NCBI GenBank assembly: GCA_937863995.1 | Contig: CALMIK010000082.1 | Span: 1-59,144 of the forward strand | Source of the DNA: an uncultured Chelatococcus sp. | GTDB taxonomy: Bacteria > Pseudomonadota > Alphaproteobacteria > Rhizobiales > Beijerinckiaceae | Direction: 5' to 3' | DNA length: 59,144 nucleotides | Part shown: piece after piece, positions 25,204 to 32,030 of the stretch | Position numbering within the stretch: position 1 is the stretch's first letter | How the letters are laid out: every line of letters starts with the position of its first letter | Notes under the pieces: generated by a model | What the model was told of the DNA's origin: nothing | The model's database searches: none | What the model saw: the letters and a program-made list of their open reading frames with translations, nothing else | Made by a program: the position numbers and the translations under genes

Positions 25204-25314
25204 ATGCGAAACCCCGTTTCCGCAATCGCGGCCATGCGGCTTCTCGCCGGCTGCATCGCCTTCACCGCGTACATCGGCGGCATCGCCGGCACCATCTACG
25301 TTCTGGGAGCGTAA
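25204..25314 (+). CDS. 36-residue membrane microprotein
   Basis: An ATG frame with a good ribosome binding site encodes a 36-residue peptide. It has a short basic start (MRNPVSAIAAMRLLAGC) and one hydrophobic span (IAFTAYIGGIAGTIYVLGA). It is the first ORF of the rightward early operon and is followed after 2 bp by the next start. A single-span microprotein in a satellite could act on the host or helper membrane. Function unknown. Confidence 0.5.
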   Translation: MRNPVSAIAAMRLLAGCIAFTAYIGGIAGTIYVLGA

Positions 25315-25316
25315 AC

Positions 25317-25559
25317 ATGACACACGACGAAACCACCCATCACCTGCCCGAAACGACATCGTGGAACCTGAAGGCCGCCCGAGACGATCTGGGCAGCGCG
25401 CGATCCTACGTCACCGGCGCGCTGCTGATGCTCAAAGGATTGCCGATTGGCGATGCTCATCGCGAGGCGATAGAACTCGTCGTCTCCGATGCGCTCGACC
25501 GGATGGGCGATGTTGCTGAGGGCTTGGACATCGTGCTCAAGCCGGCGGGCGCAGCATGA
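25317..25559 (+). CDS. Small hypothetical island protein
   Basis: An 80-residue protein with a His/Thr-rich N-terminus and two helices (LKAARDDLGSARSYVTGALL, REAIELVVSDALDRMGDVAE). The start follows GGGAG. Its stop overlaps the next start (ATGA). Function unknown. Confidence 0.55.
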   Translation: MTHDETTHHLPETTSWNLKAARDDLGSARSYVTGALLMLKGLPIGDAHREAIELVVSDALDRMGDVAEGLDIVLKPAGAA

Positions 25560-25777
25560 AAATCTCTGAAATGGCCGCGCGCCTGAAACTCGCCGACGAA
25601 ATTCTGGTCACTGTCAGTGACCACTACCGCGTTTTTGCGGTGGCCGTTGCAGGCTGTAAGGACGGAGGGACGGAAGCTTGCAACCTGTTGCATGAGACGC
25701 ATAGCCGTCTTGTCGAGGCTCTGGTGAGCATTTCCCAAGTTCAAGAGGCGCTTGCTAACAGGGAGATCACGGAATGA
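25556..25777 (+). CDS. Small hypothetical island protein
   Basis: A 73-residue helical protein (MKISEMAARLKLADEILVTV, SRLVEALVSISQVQEALANR). It overlaps both neighbours by 4 bp (ATGA), so it is translationally coupled within the early operon. No family recognised. Confidence 0.5.
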   Translation: MKISEMAARLKLADEILVTVSDHYRVFAVAVAGCKDGGTEACNLLHETHSRLVEALVSISQVQEALANREITE

Positions 25778-26031
25778 CGATGCCTGAATACTCGCTCGAA
25801 GACATCACCGACGACGCGGCGCGTCTGAACATCTTGCTCGACATGACCTTCGACCTGGCTGTCGAGACCGGACCGTCACGCTTCGCGTCGCAAGAACTAT
25901 ACGTGAAATGGATCGCTAGAAACCTGGGGGCGCTCATGTACGTCACACGCGACCTTTCGGAGAAAATCGTGAACGGCCTCGACGCCCTGCCACCGATGGA
26001 GCCCAAGGCGTCCCGCAGTGATGCGATTTAG
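25774..26031 (+). CDS. Small hypothetical island protein
   Basis: An 85-residue mostly helical protein (EDITDDAARLNILLDMTFDL, LYVKWIARNLGALMYVTRDL). It begins by ATGA overlap with the previous ORF. Function unknown. Confidence 0.5.
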   Translation: MTMPEYSLEDITDDAARLNILLDMTFDLAVETGPSRFASQELYVKWIARNLGALMYVTRDLSEKIVNGLDALPPMEPKASRSDAI

Positions 26032-26105
26032 GAATGCCCGCGCGGTGTAGATTGACACCTATGGGAATCATTTGTATCTTCGTGGGCACAATCACGGAGG
26101 TTTAA

Positions 26106-26717
26106 ATGAACTATCTTGATCATCCCGACGCACCGCAGTTTTTGTCGGCGGACGTTCTCAAAGCTGCCGACATCGATATGCCGACGTTCAAAAACTGGGT
26201 GTCGCGCAAGCCGTCACCCATCCTGTTGAGCGATAGCGATAGGAGTTCCATCACGGGCATTGAAGGCCCGTCCTATGAGCGTGTCGCCGGCGAGGAAAGT
26301 CGCGTGCACCTGTTCACCTATCGCAGGCTGATGCAGTTCGCGCTGACGGCAGTCCTGACGCGCTTGGCCATCCCTGTCCGGAAGGCGGGGATGGCTGCCG
26401 CAGCGTTTACGGACAAGGGCCAGACGGTTTCAGGTTGGGGAGATGGCGGTTTCCCGATCGACCGGCTCGCATGTCAGTTCTATCGCGAAGGTAAGACCCT
26501 GCTTGTGATCAGCACTGATCATGAGTTCGGCAAGGTGATCAATCTCAAGCCGAATGATCCTGCTGACTCGATCTTCGAGCGGCGCGGCCTTGGCGTTGTG
26601 GCAATCAATGTGAATGAGGTGGATCGGCGGGTCAAGGCAGCTCTTGGGCTTCCTCCCGATTGGGGAAGGGCGTGGCAGTACCTCCCCGCTGGGGCGACGA
26701 TCAAGATCCCCGAATAA
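26106..26717 (+). CDS. Hypothetical protein with a MerR-like N-terminus
   Basis: A 203-residue protein. The N-terminal 60 residues look like a degenerate winged HTH (LSADVLKAADIDMPTFKNWV), followed by VHLFTYRRLMQFALTAVLTR as in MerR-type DNA-binding proteins of prophages. The rest has mixed strands and helices. The ATG follows GGAGG. It may regulate the early operon or replication. A terminator-like hairpin follows. Confidence 0.5.
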   Translation: MNYLDHPDAPQFLSADVLKAADIDMPTFKNWVSRKPSPILLSDSDRSSITGIEGPSYERVAGEESRVHLFTYRRLMQFALTAVLTRLAIPVRKAGMAAAAFTDKGQTVSGWGDGGFPIDRLACQFYREGKTLLVISTDHEFGKVINLKPNDPADSIFERRGLGVVAINVNEVDRRVKAALGLPPDWGRAWQYLPAGATIKIPE

Positions 26718-26719
26718 TA

Positions 26720-26743
26720 CTCCACCGGGAAACCCCGGCGGAG
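26720..26743 (+). terminator. Terminator-like hairpin
   Basis: CTCC-A-CCGGG pairs with CCCGG-C-GGAG around an AAAC loop. T-rich sequence (GTCTTCCTATT) follows, just downstream of the MerR-like gene. The T-run is imperfect. Confidence 0.4.
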
Positions 26744-26827
26744 GTCTTCCTATTCCTTACTCTAATCATGAGATGTTCCGGCCGTTCTGCGAGTATGCGT
26801 TAAGCACTTTAAGGATCGGAATTCTAA

Positions 26828-27103
26828 ATGTCCGAAATCGTTAAGCTTGAATACCCAGATGGAATCCCCCGTCGCCTGTTGAAGCGCCGCTTGACCACGC
26901 AGGAGGCAAGCGAATACCTGGCTGAAGCGCATAACCTCAAGCTGTCCGCCTCCACGCTGGAGAAGCTGCGCTCCCGCGGCGGCGGACCGTCGTTCCTGAA
27001 GTTTCGCGGCGTGGCCGTGGTGTACCAGCGCGAGGCGCTCGACGAGTGGGTGGCGCTGCAGCTCGGTGAGCCGGTGGCGAGCACGTCGGAACTGACGAAT
27101 TAA
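26828..27103 (+). CDS. Helix-turn-helix DNA-binding protein
   Basis: A 91-residue protein with an excisionase/MerR-like fold: RLTTQEASEYLAEAHNLKLS, STLEKLRSRGGGPSFLKFRG, then VVYQREALDEWVALQL. This pattern is common in small DNA-binding proteins next to replication genes of integrative elements. It could be the excisionase or a replication accessory factor. Confidence 0.7.
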   Translation: MSEIVKLEYPDGIPRRLLKRRLTTQEASEYLAEAHNLKLSASTLEKLRSRGGGPSFLKFRGVAVVYQREALDEWVALQLGEPVASTSELTN

Positions 27104-27186
27104 GGGCCGCCAACGGCGACCCTCAACCCCTGATCTTTCGAACCTTTGAACCGGGCCGCCGCAATCGGCTCGGAAAAGGAGGACGC

Positions 27187-27429
27187 ATGTCTGTTAAGCA
27201 TTCCGATGGTGATCGGGCGCCGGCCCTGAGCGATAGCGCGTACGAAGATTTCTACGCTTCCGCCGCGATGGCGCGGCACTACCTCGATCTGGCGATGGGG
27301 TTTGCTGAGGCGCATGACGTGATCGGCATCAAGTATGCCATGCACCATGTTGGACCAAACATCAGGTTCATCGCCGGCAGTTTGAAGGAGATCGAGGCGC
27401 AGTTCGCGAAGGCGAGGGAGGCGGCATAG
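27187..27429 (+). CDS. Small hypothetical protein before the Rep ATPase
   Basis: An 80-residue helical protein (YEDFYASAAMARHYLDLAMG, IRFIAGSLKEIEAQFAKARE). The ribosome binding site AAAGGAGGA lies directly upstream. The stop is immediately followed by the GTG of the ATPase gene. Function unknown, probably linked to replication. Confidence 0.5.
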   Translation: MSVKHSDGDRAPALSDSAYEDFYASAAMARHYLDLAMGFAEAHDVIGIKYAMHHVGPNIRFIAGSLKEIEAQFAKAREAA

Positions 27430-28548
27430 GTGTCGACCTACCGTGACGAGTCATGGCCGGACGACATCCCCCGGCTCTGGCAATCGCCCGCAGTTGATCC
27501 GCGTCCCAAGTTTGAACGCCGGCTGGAGTGGTTCGAAGACATCGCGCCAGTGACGACCTCGCCCTATGTCGTGAAAGGGTTGTTGGATCGCGGAGCGATG
27601 GCAGTCCTGTACGGCGACTCGAATTCGGGCAAGACCTTCCTCGCGCTCGACCTTGCCTTTCACGTCGCCTGTCGATCCGAATGGCGAGGCCGGCGCGTCA
27701 ATGGCGGGGCGGTGCTGTATCTGGCGGCAGAGGGCGGGAACGGTATCGCGAATCGGCTTGTCGCGCTCAAGAAAGAAACGGGTGTCCAGAACGCCCCTAT
27801 CGCCCTGCGGCGCGCCGGCATTGATCTGCTCGACGCGAGCGCGGACACACGTCCTATCATCGACATGGTTGCCGACATTCGCGAAGAACGGGAGGCGGTT
27901 GCCCTGATTGTCATCGACACCTTGTCGCGGGCGCTTGCCGGCGGCGACGAAAATGCCTCGACCGACATGACCGCGTTCGTGCGTAACGTCGACCGTATCC
28001 GGGAGGAGACGGGCGCAACGGTACTCGTCGTCCATCACTCCGGCAAGGATGCGGCAAAAGGCGCCCGCGGCCACTCCAGCTTGCGCGCCGCTACCGATAC
28101 CGAGATCGAGGTGGCGGTGGATGAGGAGGGGAACCGGAGGGCCACGGCTAAAAAACAGCGTGACCATGAAGGAGGGGCGGTCTTCCCGTTCACCCTGAAG
28201 CCGGTGACGATCGGAACGGACCAGGATGGCGATCCGGTCACGACGTGCGTGGTCGAGCACGAACCAGTGTCAGAGGCAAAGAGCAGCTTGCCCCCGAGGG
28301 ATATTTGTCGCGCGATCCTTGCCGACATCCGGTCCGCCTGGGACGTTGGCAACCCCATGTCGAACGCTCCGCAGACGAAGAAAACGGAGAGGTACGCGCC
28401 CCGAGCCATCGCCAGGGGTTACAACATCAATGCGGACACGGCGGAGAAGCTCGTTTTGAGCTGGATCGATGAAGGCATCATCAAGATGGATATCGTGGAT
28501 CAGCACACGAAGGTGAAGGGACTGCGCGTCATCGGCTCACTCGGTTGA
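27430..28548 (+). CDS. RepA-like RecA-fold ATPase for island replication
   Basis: A 372-residue protein. Residues 45-235 form a RecA/DnaB-type (AAA_25, RepA-like) ATPase: Walker A at 62-69 (GDSNSGKT), Walker B near 158 (ALIVIDTLSRA), then TVLVVHHSGKDAAKGARGHS. The C-terminal part (about 290-372) looks like a winged helix. RepA-like hexameric helicases of plasmids and satellites load at iteron origins, and eleven iteron copies begin 9 bp after this gene. The start is GTG directly after the previous stop. No primase is evident. Confidence 0.85.
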   Translation: MSTYRDESWPDDIPRLWQSPAVDPRPKFERRLEWFEDIAPVTTSPYVVKGLLDRGAMAVLYGDSNSGKTFLALDLAFHVACRSEWRGRRVNGGAVLYLAAEGGNGIANRLVALKKETGVQNAPIALRRAGIDLLDASADTRPIIDMVADIREEREAVALIVIDTLSRALAGGDENASTDMTAFVRNVDRIREETGATVLVVHHSGKDAAKGARGHSSLRAATDTEIEVAVDEEGNRRATAKKQRDHEGGAVFPFTLKPVTIGTDQDGDPVTTCVVEHEPVSEAKSSLPPRDICRAILADIRSAWDVGNPMSNAPQTKKTERYAPRAIARGYNINADTAEKLVLSWIDEGIIKMDIVDQHTKVKGLRVIGSLG

Positions 28549-28556
28549 GGCCGTTT

Positions 28557-28799
28557 GCGGAAGTTCTGCGGAAGTCGTAATTATCTGATATTAAACGATA
28601 AAGTATCAAAACTGACCTTCAAAACGCGGAAGTTTGCGGAAGTCTGCGGAAGTTGCGGGAGTGCACCCGCTAAGTCATTGAAATCATTATGCGGAAGTCT
28701 TTGCGGAAGTTGCGGAAGTTGGGGGTCTAAGCCATTGAAATTGCTTGCGGAGGTTTGCGGAAGTCTCCCCCTATATATATAACTTCGTTATATATATTT
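28557..28799 (+). other. Iteron-type replication origin of the island
   Basis: The octamer GCGGAAGT occurs nine times exactly (28557, 28568, 28626, 28636, 28646, 28691, 28703, 28712, 28757) and twice with one change (28655, 28747). Most copies within a cluster are 9 to 12 bp apart, about one helical turn. A second repeat, TAAGYCATTGAAAT, occurs at 28671 and 28728. Beyond the iterons, an 11-bp AT hairpin (28773-28783 with 28787-28797) gives an easily melted region. The block directly follows the RepA-like gene. The remainder up to attR (28,800-29,055) holds only an arm-type site. Confidence 0.75.
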
Positions 28800-28990
28800 A
28801 CCCCCGCCGGTGCCCGCCTAAGGACGGTCACCCGGCAAGAGAGGAAGGGAAAGATAGAAACGCGGGTGCCAAGCCTGACCGGCATTAATCGGGCATCCGA
28901 CCGAATGAGCCACGCTCTGGTCGCCGAGCCCAAACACCCTATGCCGCAGCACTGCGGCTACCGATTCGCCCCGACGTAAAGGCTCTCTGG

Positions 28991-29008
28991 CGGTTACTAT
29001 ACGGGTAC
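28991..29008 (+). promoter_or_regulatory. Putative integrase arm-type site, right
   Basis: CGGTTACTATACGGGTAC matches the left site (14244-14261) at 16 of 18 positions in the same orientation, 48 bp inside attR. Confidence 0.5.
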
Positions 29009-29055
29009 GTGGCTCATTCTCTAACTTGGCGTTAAACCCGTAAGTCGTTGATTTT

Positions 29056-29103
29056 AATGGTACAGCTGGCCCGGTTCGAACGGGCGACCTCTTGATCCAC
29101 AAT
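29056..29103 (+). repeat. attR: right copy of the 48-bp att core
   Basis: Identical to 14067-14114. It covers the 3' part of the intact tRNA-His gene, so integration kept the tRNA functional. Confidence 0.92.
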
Positions 29104-29134
29104 CAAGCGCTCTAACCAACTGAGCTACAGCTGC
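29058..29134 (-). tRNA. tRNA-His (GTG anticodon), integration target
   Basis: A 77-nt cloverleaf with encoded CCA. Acceptor GCAGCTG pairs with CAGCTGT, the D stem is GCTC/GAGC, the anticodon arm is CTTGA-TTGTGGA-TCAAG with anticodon GTG, and the T arm is GCCCG-TTCGAAC-CGGGC. The first pair is G1:U72 and the discriminator is A73, with no G-1:C73 pair. That unusual identity is known for many alphaproteobacteria, whose HisRS is adapted to it. Confidence 0.96.
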
Positions 29135-29423
29135 ATACCATGCCAAAGCGAGGACAATGCCTCTCGCTTCGGGCCTGCCGACCGCCTCGCTTGCCGTGTT
29201 CGGCGGCGAGGAAAGAATCGGATGCAGTCCAATAGCAATTACCCGGGCATGACGCAAGAGCGACGTAGTCGCTGCGTCACGAAGCCCGTATCTCGATGCA
29301 ACCACATCCGCCTGCGCCGTGAACAGACGACGCCACAACGCAAGGCGTCGTCTGGCATCCGCGGTGCCGAGCCGGATTGTCAACGGGCGGGCCGGAGCGT
29401 CGTGCGCCGGCCCTGACCCATAA

Positions 29424-30752
29424 TCAGTCGCGCTTCGATGAGCGCTCGCCTGGGCGGGAAGGCACCAGCGCCTCGGTGAGGAGGCGGTTGGAGGTCTGGG
29501 CGATGTCCTTCAACTGGCTCGACGTCGATTCGAACTGACGGCGCAATTCCCGCGTCTGCAATTCCACCGCTTCCGCCAGCGAACCCGCGCTCAGCAGGCG
29601 GCGCCACAGGTCGATGGTGCCGTCCGTCTGGCTGCGCACGAGGTCGAACAGCTTGGAGTTCAACTCGGTGACGCCACGGGTGGCGAGCGATACGTTGCGC
29701 GTCCAAAGCTCGCTCTGTCCGTGCAGGGCGGTGTAGCCGGCGCGCGCCGGGGAGGCGGCTTCCGCCGCAGCGCGCAGGGCAGCCTCCGCCGGGCCGGGCG
29801 CCGGCTTCGCGGTGGTAGCCGCTCCGCGACCGTTGGCGGGAGCGCCGGCGCTTGCGGCAGCCGGAGCCGGAGCGGAAGAGACAGCCGCAGGCCGCTTCGC
29901 GGCCTCGATCGGCGTGGACGTCTCGTGGTCGGTGCCGGTCACTGGCGTCTTCTTGTCGAACAGTCCGCCGACAGGCGCAATAACGGGCGCTGCGACAGGC
30001 GGCTTGATGACATCGGGGGGGACAGCCACGGGCACCGGAGATTTTGCGACTTCAGACTTGACGACTTCCGGCTTGGCAACTGCCGCAGGCGCTTCCGTCC
30101 TGGAAGGTGCGGCTGGCGCGGATGGCGTGGCCGCCGCCTTGGGAAGCTCGGCAGCGACGGGCTTCGCGGGCTCTGCTTTGACAGGCTCGAGCTTGAGGGT
30201 CTCGGGTTTGGCAGCCTCGGATTTCACAGCTTCCGGCTTTGCAGTTTCAGGTTTGGCAACTTCAGGCTTGGCAGCCTCAATCTTGGTGACTTCCGGCTTG
30301 GTCGGCTCCAGTTTGGCTGGCTCCAGCCTGGTTGCTTCGGGCTTTGCCGTTTCGGGATTTGCGGCCAGGGGCTTGACCGCCGCCGGGGTTGCGACGGCGA
30401 CGGTGGGGGCGATCGCGGCAGGGGCAGGGGCCGCCTGCTTGGTCTCAACCGGCTTGACGGCTTCGACGGGCTTGGCTTCCACCGGCTTCGGCGGCTCGAC
30501 GGGCTTCACGGGCGCCGGAGCCGTTACCGAAGGGCTTGTCGTGACAGCAGGCTTCGCGGCGACAGGGGCAGTGGTCTGGCCGGGCTTCGCGCTGGCGGCG
30601 GGGGCCGGAGCGGCAGTGCCGGTTGCCGCAACCGGCACCGTGCTATCGACAGAGGAGGCGCTCTTGCCCGAAGCCGTGGACGACGCTCTCGTCGTGCTCG
30701 TCGTTTTTCTTCCGCCCGTCGGGGTGCTGCCGCCTGTCTTGCGCGTCGTCAT
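29424..30752 (-). CDS. Phasin with long Ala/Lys/Pro-rich N-terminal extension
   Basis: A 442-residue protein. Residues 1 to about 320 are low-complexity, with many AKPE/AKPV-type repeats (for example PEVAKPETAKPEAVKSEAAK). The last 100 residues are a phasin domain (HGQSELWTRNVSLATRGVTE, TDGTIDLWRRLLSAGSLAEA), which coats polyhydroxyalkanoate granules. Lys/Ala/Pro tails of PhaF-type phasins bind DNA and tie granules to the nucleoid, so the extension could do the same; that is inference. The ATG at 30752 has AGGA upstream. It lies near a second phasin gene on the same strand. Confidence 0.8.
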   Translation of the reverse strand: MTTRKTGGSTPTGGRKTTSTTRASSTASGKSASSVDSTVPVAATGTAAPAPAASAKPGQTTAPVAAKPAVTTSPSVTAPAPVKPVEPPKPVEAKPVEAVKPVETKQAAPAPAAIAPTVAVATPAAVKPLAANPETAKPEATRLEPAKLEPTKPEVTKIEAAKPEVAKPETAKPEAVKSEAAKPETLKLEPVKAEPAKPVAAELPKAAATPSAPAAPSRTEAPAAVAKPEVVKSEVAKSPVPVAVPPDVIKPPVAAPVIAPVGGLFDKKTPVTGTDHETSTPIEAAKRPAAVSSAPAPAAASAGAPANGRGAATTAKPAPGPAEAALRAAAEAASPARAGYTALHGQSELWTRNVSLATRGVTELNSKLFDLVRSQTDGTIDLWRRLLSAGSLAEAVELQTRELRRQFESTSSQLKDIAQTSNRLLTEALVPSRPGERSSKRD

Positions 30753-31139
30753 GGAAATCCTGCTCCGTAAAATAAATGCCAACCCTGCATTGCCATCAGT
30801 TCCGGGGCGATGCCGAGCGGGCTCTCGCGCCGGTCTCGTATCCGTCGGTCCCGTCGGGGCAGCGTGGCTGCAGCGGGGTTCGAGGATCCGGAATTCGTCC
30901 GATACTCACCGGCCAACCTTCGCGATCGAAGGATGAAACAGCGCGCTTGCACACAACCGCAACGGATTTGCGCGTTGGAATCGATCGCCGCATGCATGCC
31001 GGCAACATGCGGCCCCCGGCGGAAATGGTCCCATTCGAGATCCGCGACCCGCCTTCGCGTCGGGCCGGATCCGCGGAACGCTTCGCCGGAAGAACGGTTG
31101 CGCCCGTGCCCGCGAGCCCGGGCGCAACCGCGGTATTAC
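30753..31139. other. Intergenic region between the two phasin genes
   Basis: 387 bp without a convincing gene. It holds the promoter side of the long phasin gene and the terminator hairpin of phaP at its right end. No other signal was recognised. Confidence 0.5.
31095..31130 (-). terminator. Hairpin terminator of phaP
   Basis: CGGTTGCGCCCG (31095-31106) pairs perfectly with CGGGCGCAACCG (31119-31130), a 12-bp stem 10 bp after the phaP stop codon. On the minus strand it is followed by TTCTTCC, a weak T-run. Confidence 0.6.
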
Positions 31140-31607
31140 TTACGCGCCGGTCTTGGTCGCGTTGCTGACGGCCTGGGTGGCCTCTTTCGCAGCGTCGGTC
31201 GCGTTCTGGGTCGCTTCCTTCACGGCAGCCTGAACCTGCTGCGTGGCTTCGGTGGCGGACTTCTGAACCACGGAACCGAAATCGCGAGCCTGCTCCTGCA
31301 GAGCGGCGAACTGGTTCTTCAGGTACTCGTTCTGGTACTGCGAGACTTCGCGCAGATCCTTGGCGCGCACCAGCTTTTCAGCCAGGTCGAAGGCAGCGGC
31401 GACGTTCGTCTCGGCATAAGACAGCGTGCGGCGGGCAACTTCATGCGAACCGAACGGCACGGGGGTCGACTGGTTCTCGAACGCAGACACGGCCTTGTGC
31501 GCGGCGCTGAGGAAGCCGTCGAAAGCCTTGCGCGCCTGATCGACGCTCTTCTCGGCGAACTCGCGCAGCTCGGCGGGGATCTCGTAGGTGGGGGGGGTGT
31601 TGCTCAT
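31140..31607 (-). CDS. phaP: Phasin PhaP
   Basis: A 155-residue phasin: PAELREFAEKSVDQARKAFD, HKAVSAFENQSTPVPFGSHE, then a helix with FDLAEKLVRAKDLREVSQYQ and an Ala/Thr/Lys-rich tail of heptad-like repeats. Phasins cover polyhydroxyalkanoate granules and set their size. AAGGAG precedes the ATG. Its promoter region carries a repeated TGC-rich motif, likely a PhaR site. Confidence 0.9.
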   Translation of the reverse strand: MSNTPPTYEIPAELREFAEKSVDQARKAFDGFLSAAHKAVSAFENQSTPVPFGSHEVARRTLSYAETNVAAAFDLAEKLVRAKDLREVSQYQNEYLKNQFAALQEQARDFGSVVQKSATEATQQVQAAVKEATQNATDAAKEATQAVSNATKTGA

Positions 31608-32030
31608 CGTACGGCTCCTTGGGAAATGCTGGACAAACTCGACACACAAAAGTTGTGCACCGCAATGTTTATATGTTGCACCGCAGCATTGCAAGAGCGC
31701 TTTCTCGCAAGATGCGGTGTCACGACGATTTTTCCGCCTTGCCGACACCCGGAGGCCGGGGCCTCCCGCCGTTGTGGCGAAACGGCCGGGACAGCCGCGC
31801 CCGACCCGGCCAGCCAGTCGAAACCAGCTTGCCCGATCGGCTTGGTGCCCCGAAATACCCGCCGACCCCATGCCCAACCGCCAGCGATGCCCGAAGGCGC
31901 CAATGGCCACGTTAACGCTGATGCCAGCTTGCATCCGCCAGGATAGTCATCTTTCGTGACGCTCTGAGCACAACGGTATATTAACATTCCGTTAGTCATA
32001 TGTCGCGGTTCTTATGCGACGATCGAACGG
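31608..32030 (-). promoter_or_regulatory. phaP promoter region with two TGC-rich operator repeats
   Basis: TGCACCGCA occurs at 31656-31664 and 31677-31685, 21 bp apart. On the minus strand TTGCAA and TATAAA lie about 15 bp apart around these repeats and could be the phaP promoter. PhaR repressors bind TGC-rich sites at phasin promoters. The rest of this 423-bp gap, up to the histidine kinase start, shows nothing further. Confidence 0.45.

Larger units (their letters stand above)
14067..29103. mobile_element. 15-kb capsid-forming phage satellite (cf-PICI-like) integrated in tRNA-His
   Basis: The element is bounded by identical 48-bp repeats, the right one within an intact tRNA-His. Order of functions: integrase, portal, fused protease-capsid, head-tail connector, HNH nuclease, putative cos, small and large terminase, gpW-like joiner, Panacea antitoxin with toxin candidate, HEPN-like protein, AlpA and XRE regulators, small ORFs, RepA-like ATPase and iteron origin. 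All head and packaging functions of an HK97-type phage are present. There is no tail tube, tape measure, baseplate, holin or endolysin gene. Capsid-forming PICIs have exactly this composition and size, and use a helper phage's tails. A decayed prophage is the alternative, but none of the head genes looks broken. Confidence 0.88.

Noticed and set aside
28557..28764. Possible CRISPR array
   Set aside because: Repeats are only 8 bp, irregularly spaced by about one helical turn, with no 30-bp spacers and no cas genes.
28555..28782. Open frame with repeated Cys-Gly-Ser units
   Set aside because: It is simply the translation of the GCGGAAGT iterons, has no ribosome binding site and covers the proposed origin.
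14067..29103. Gene transfer agent cluster
   Set aside because: GTA clusters encode tails and have no integrase, att sites or origin; this element is the opposite.
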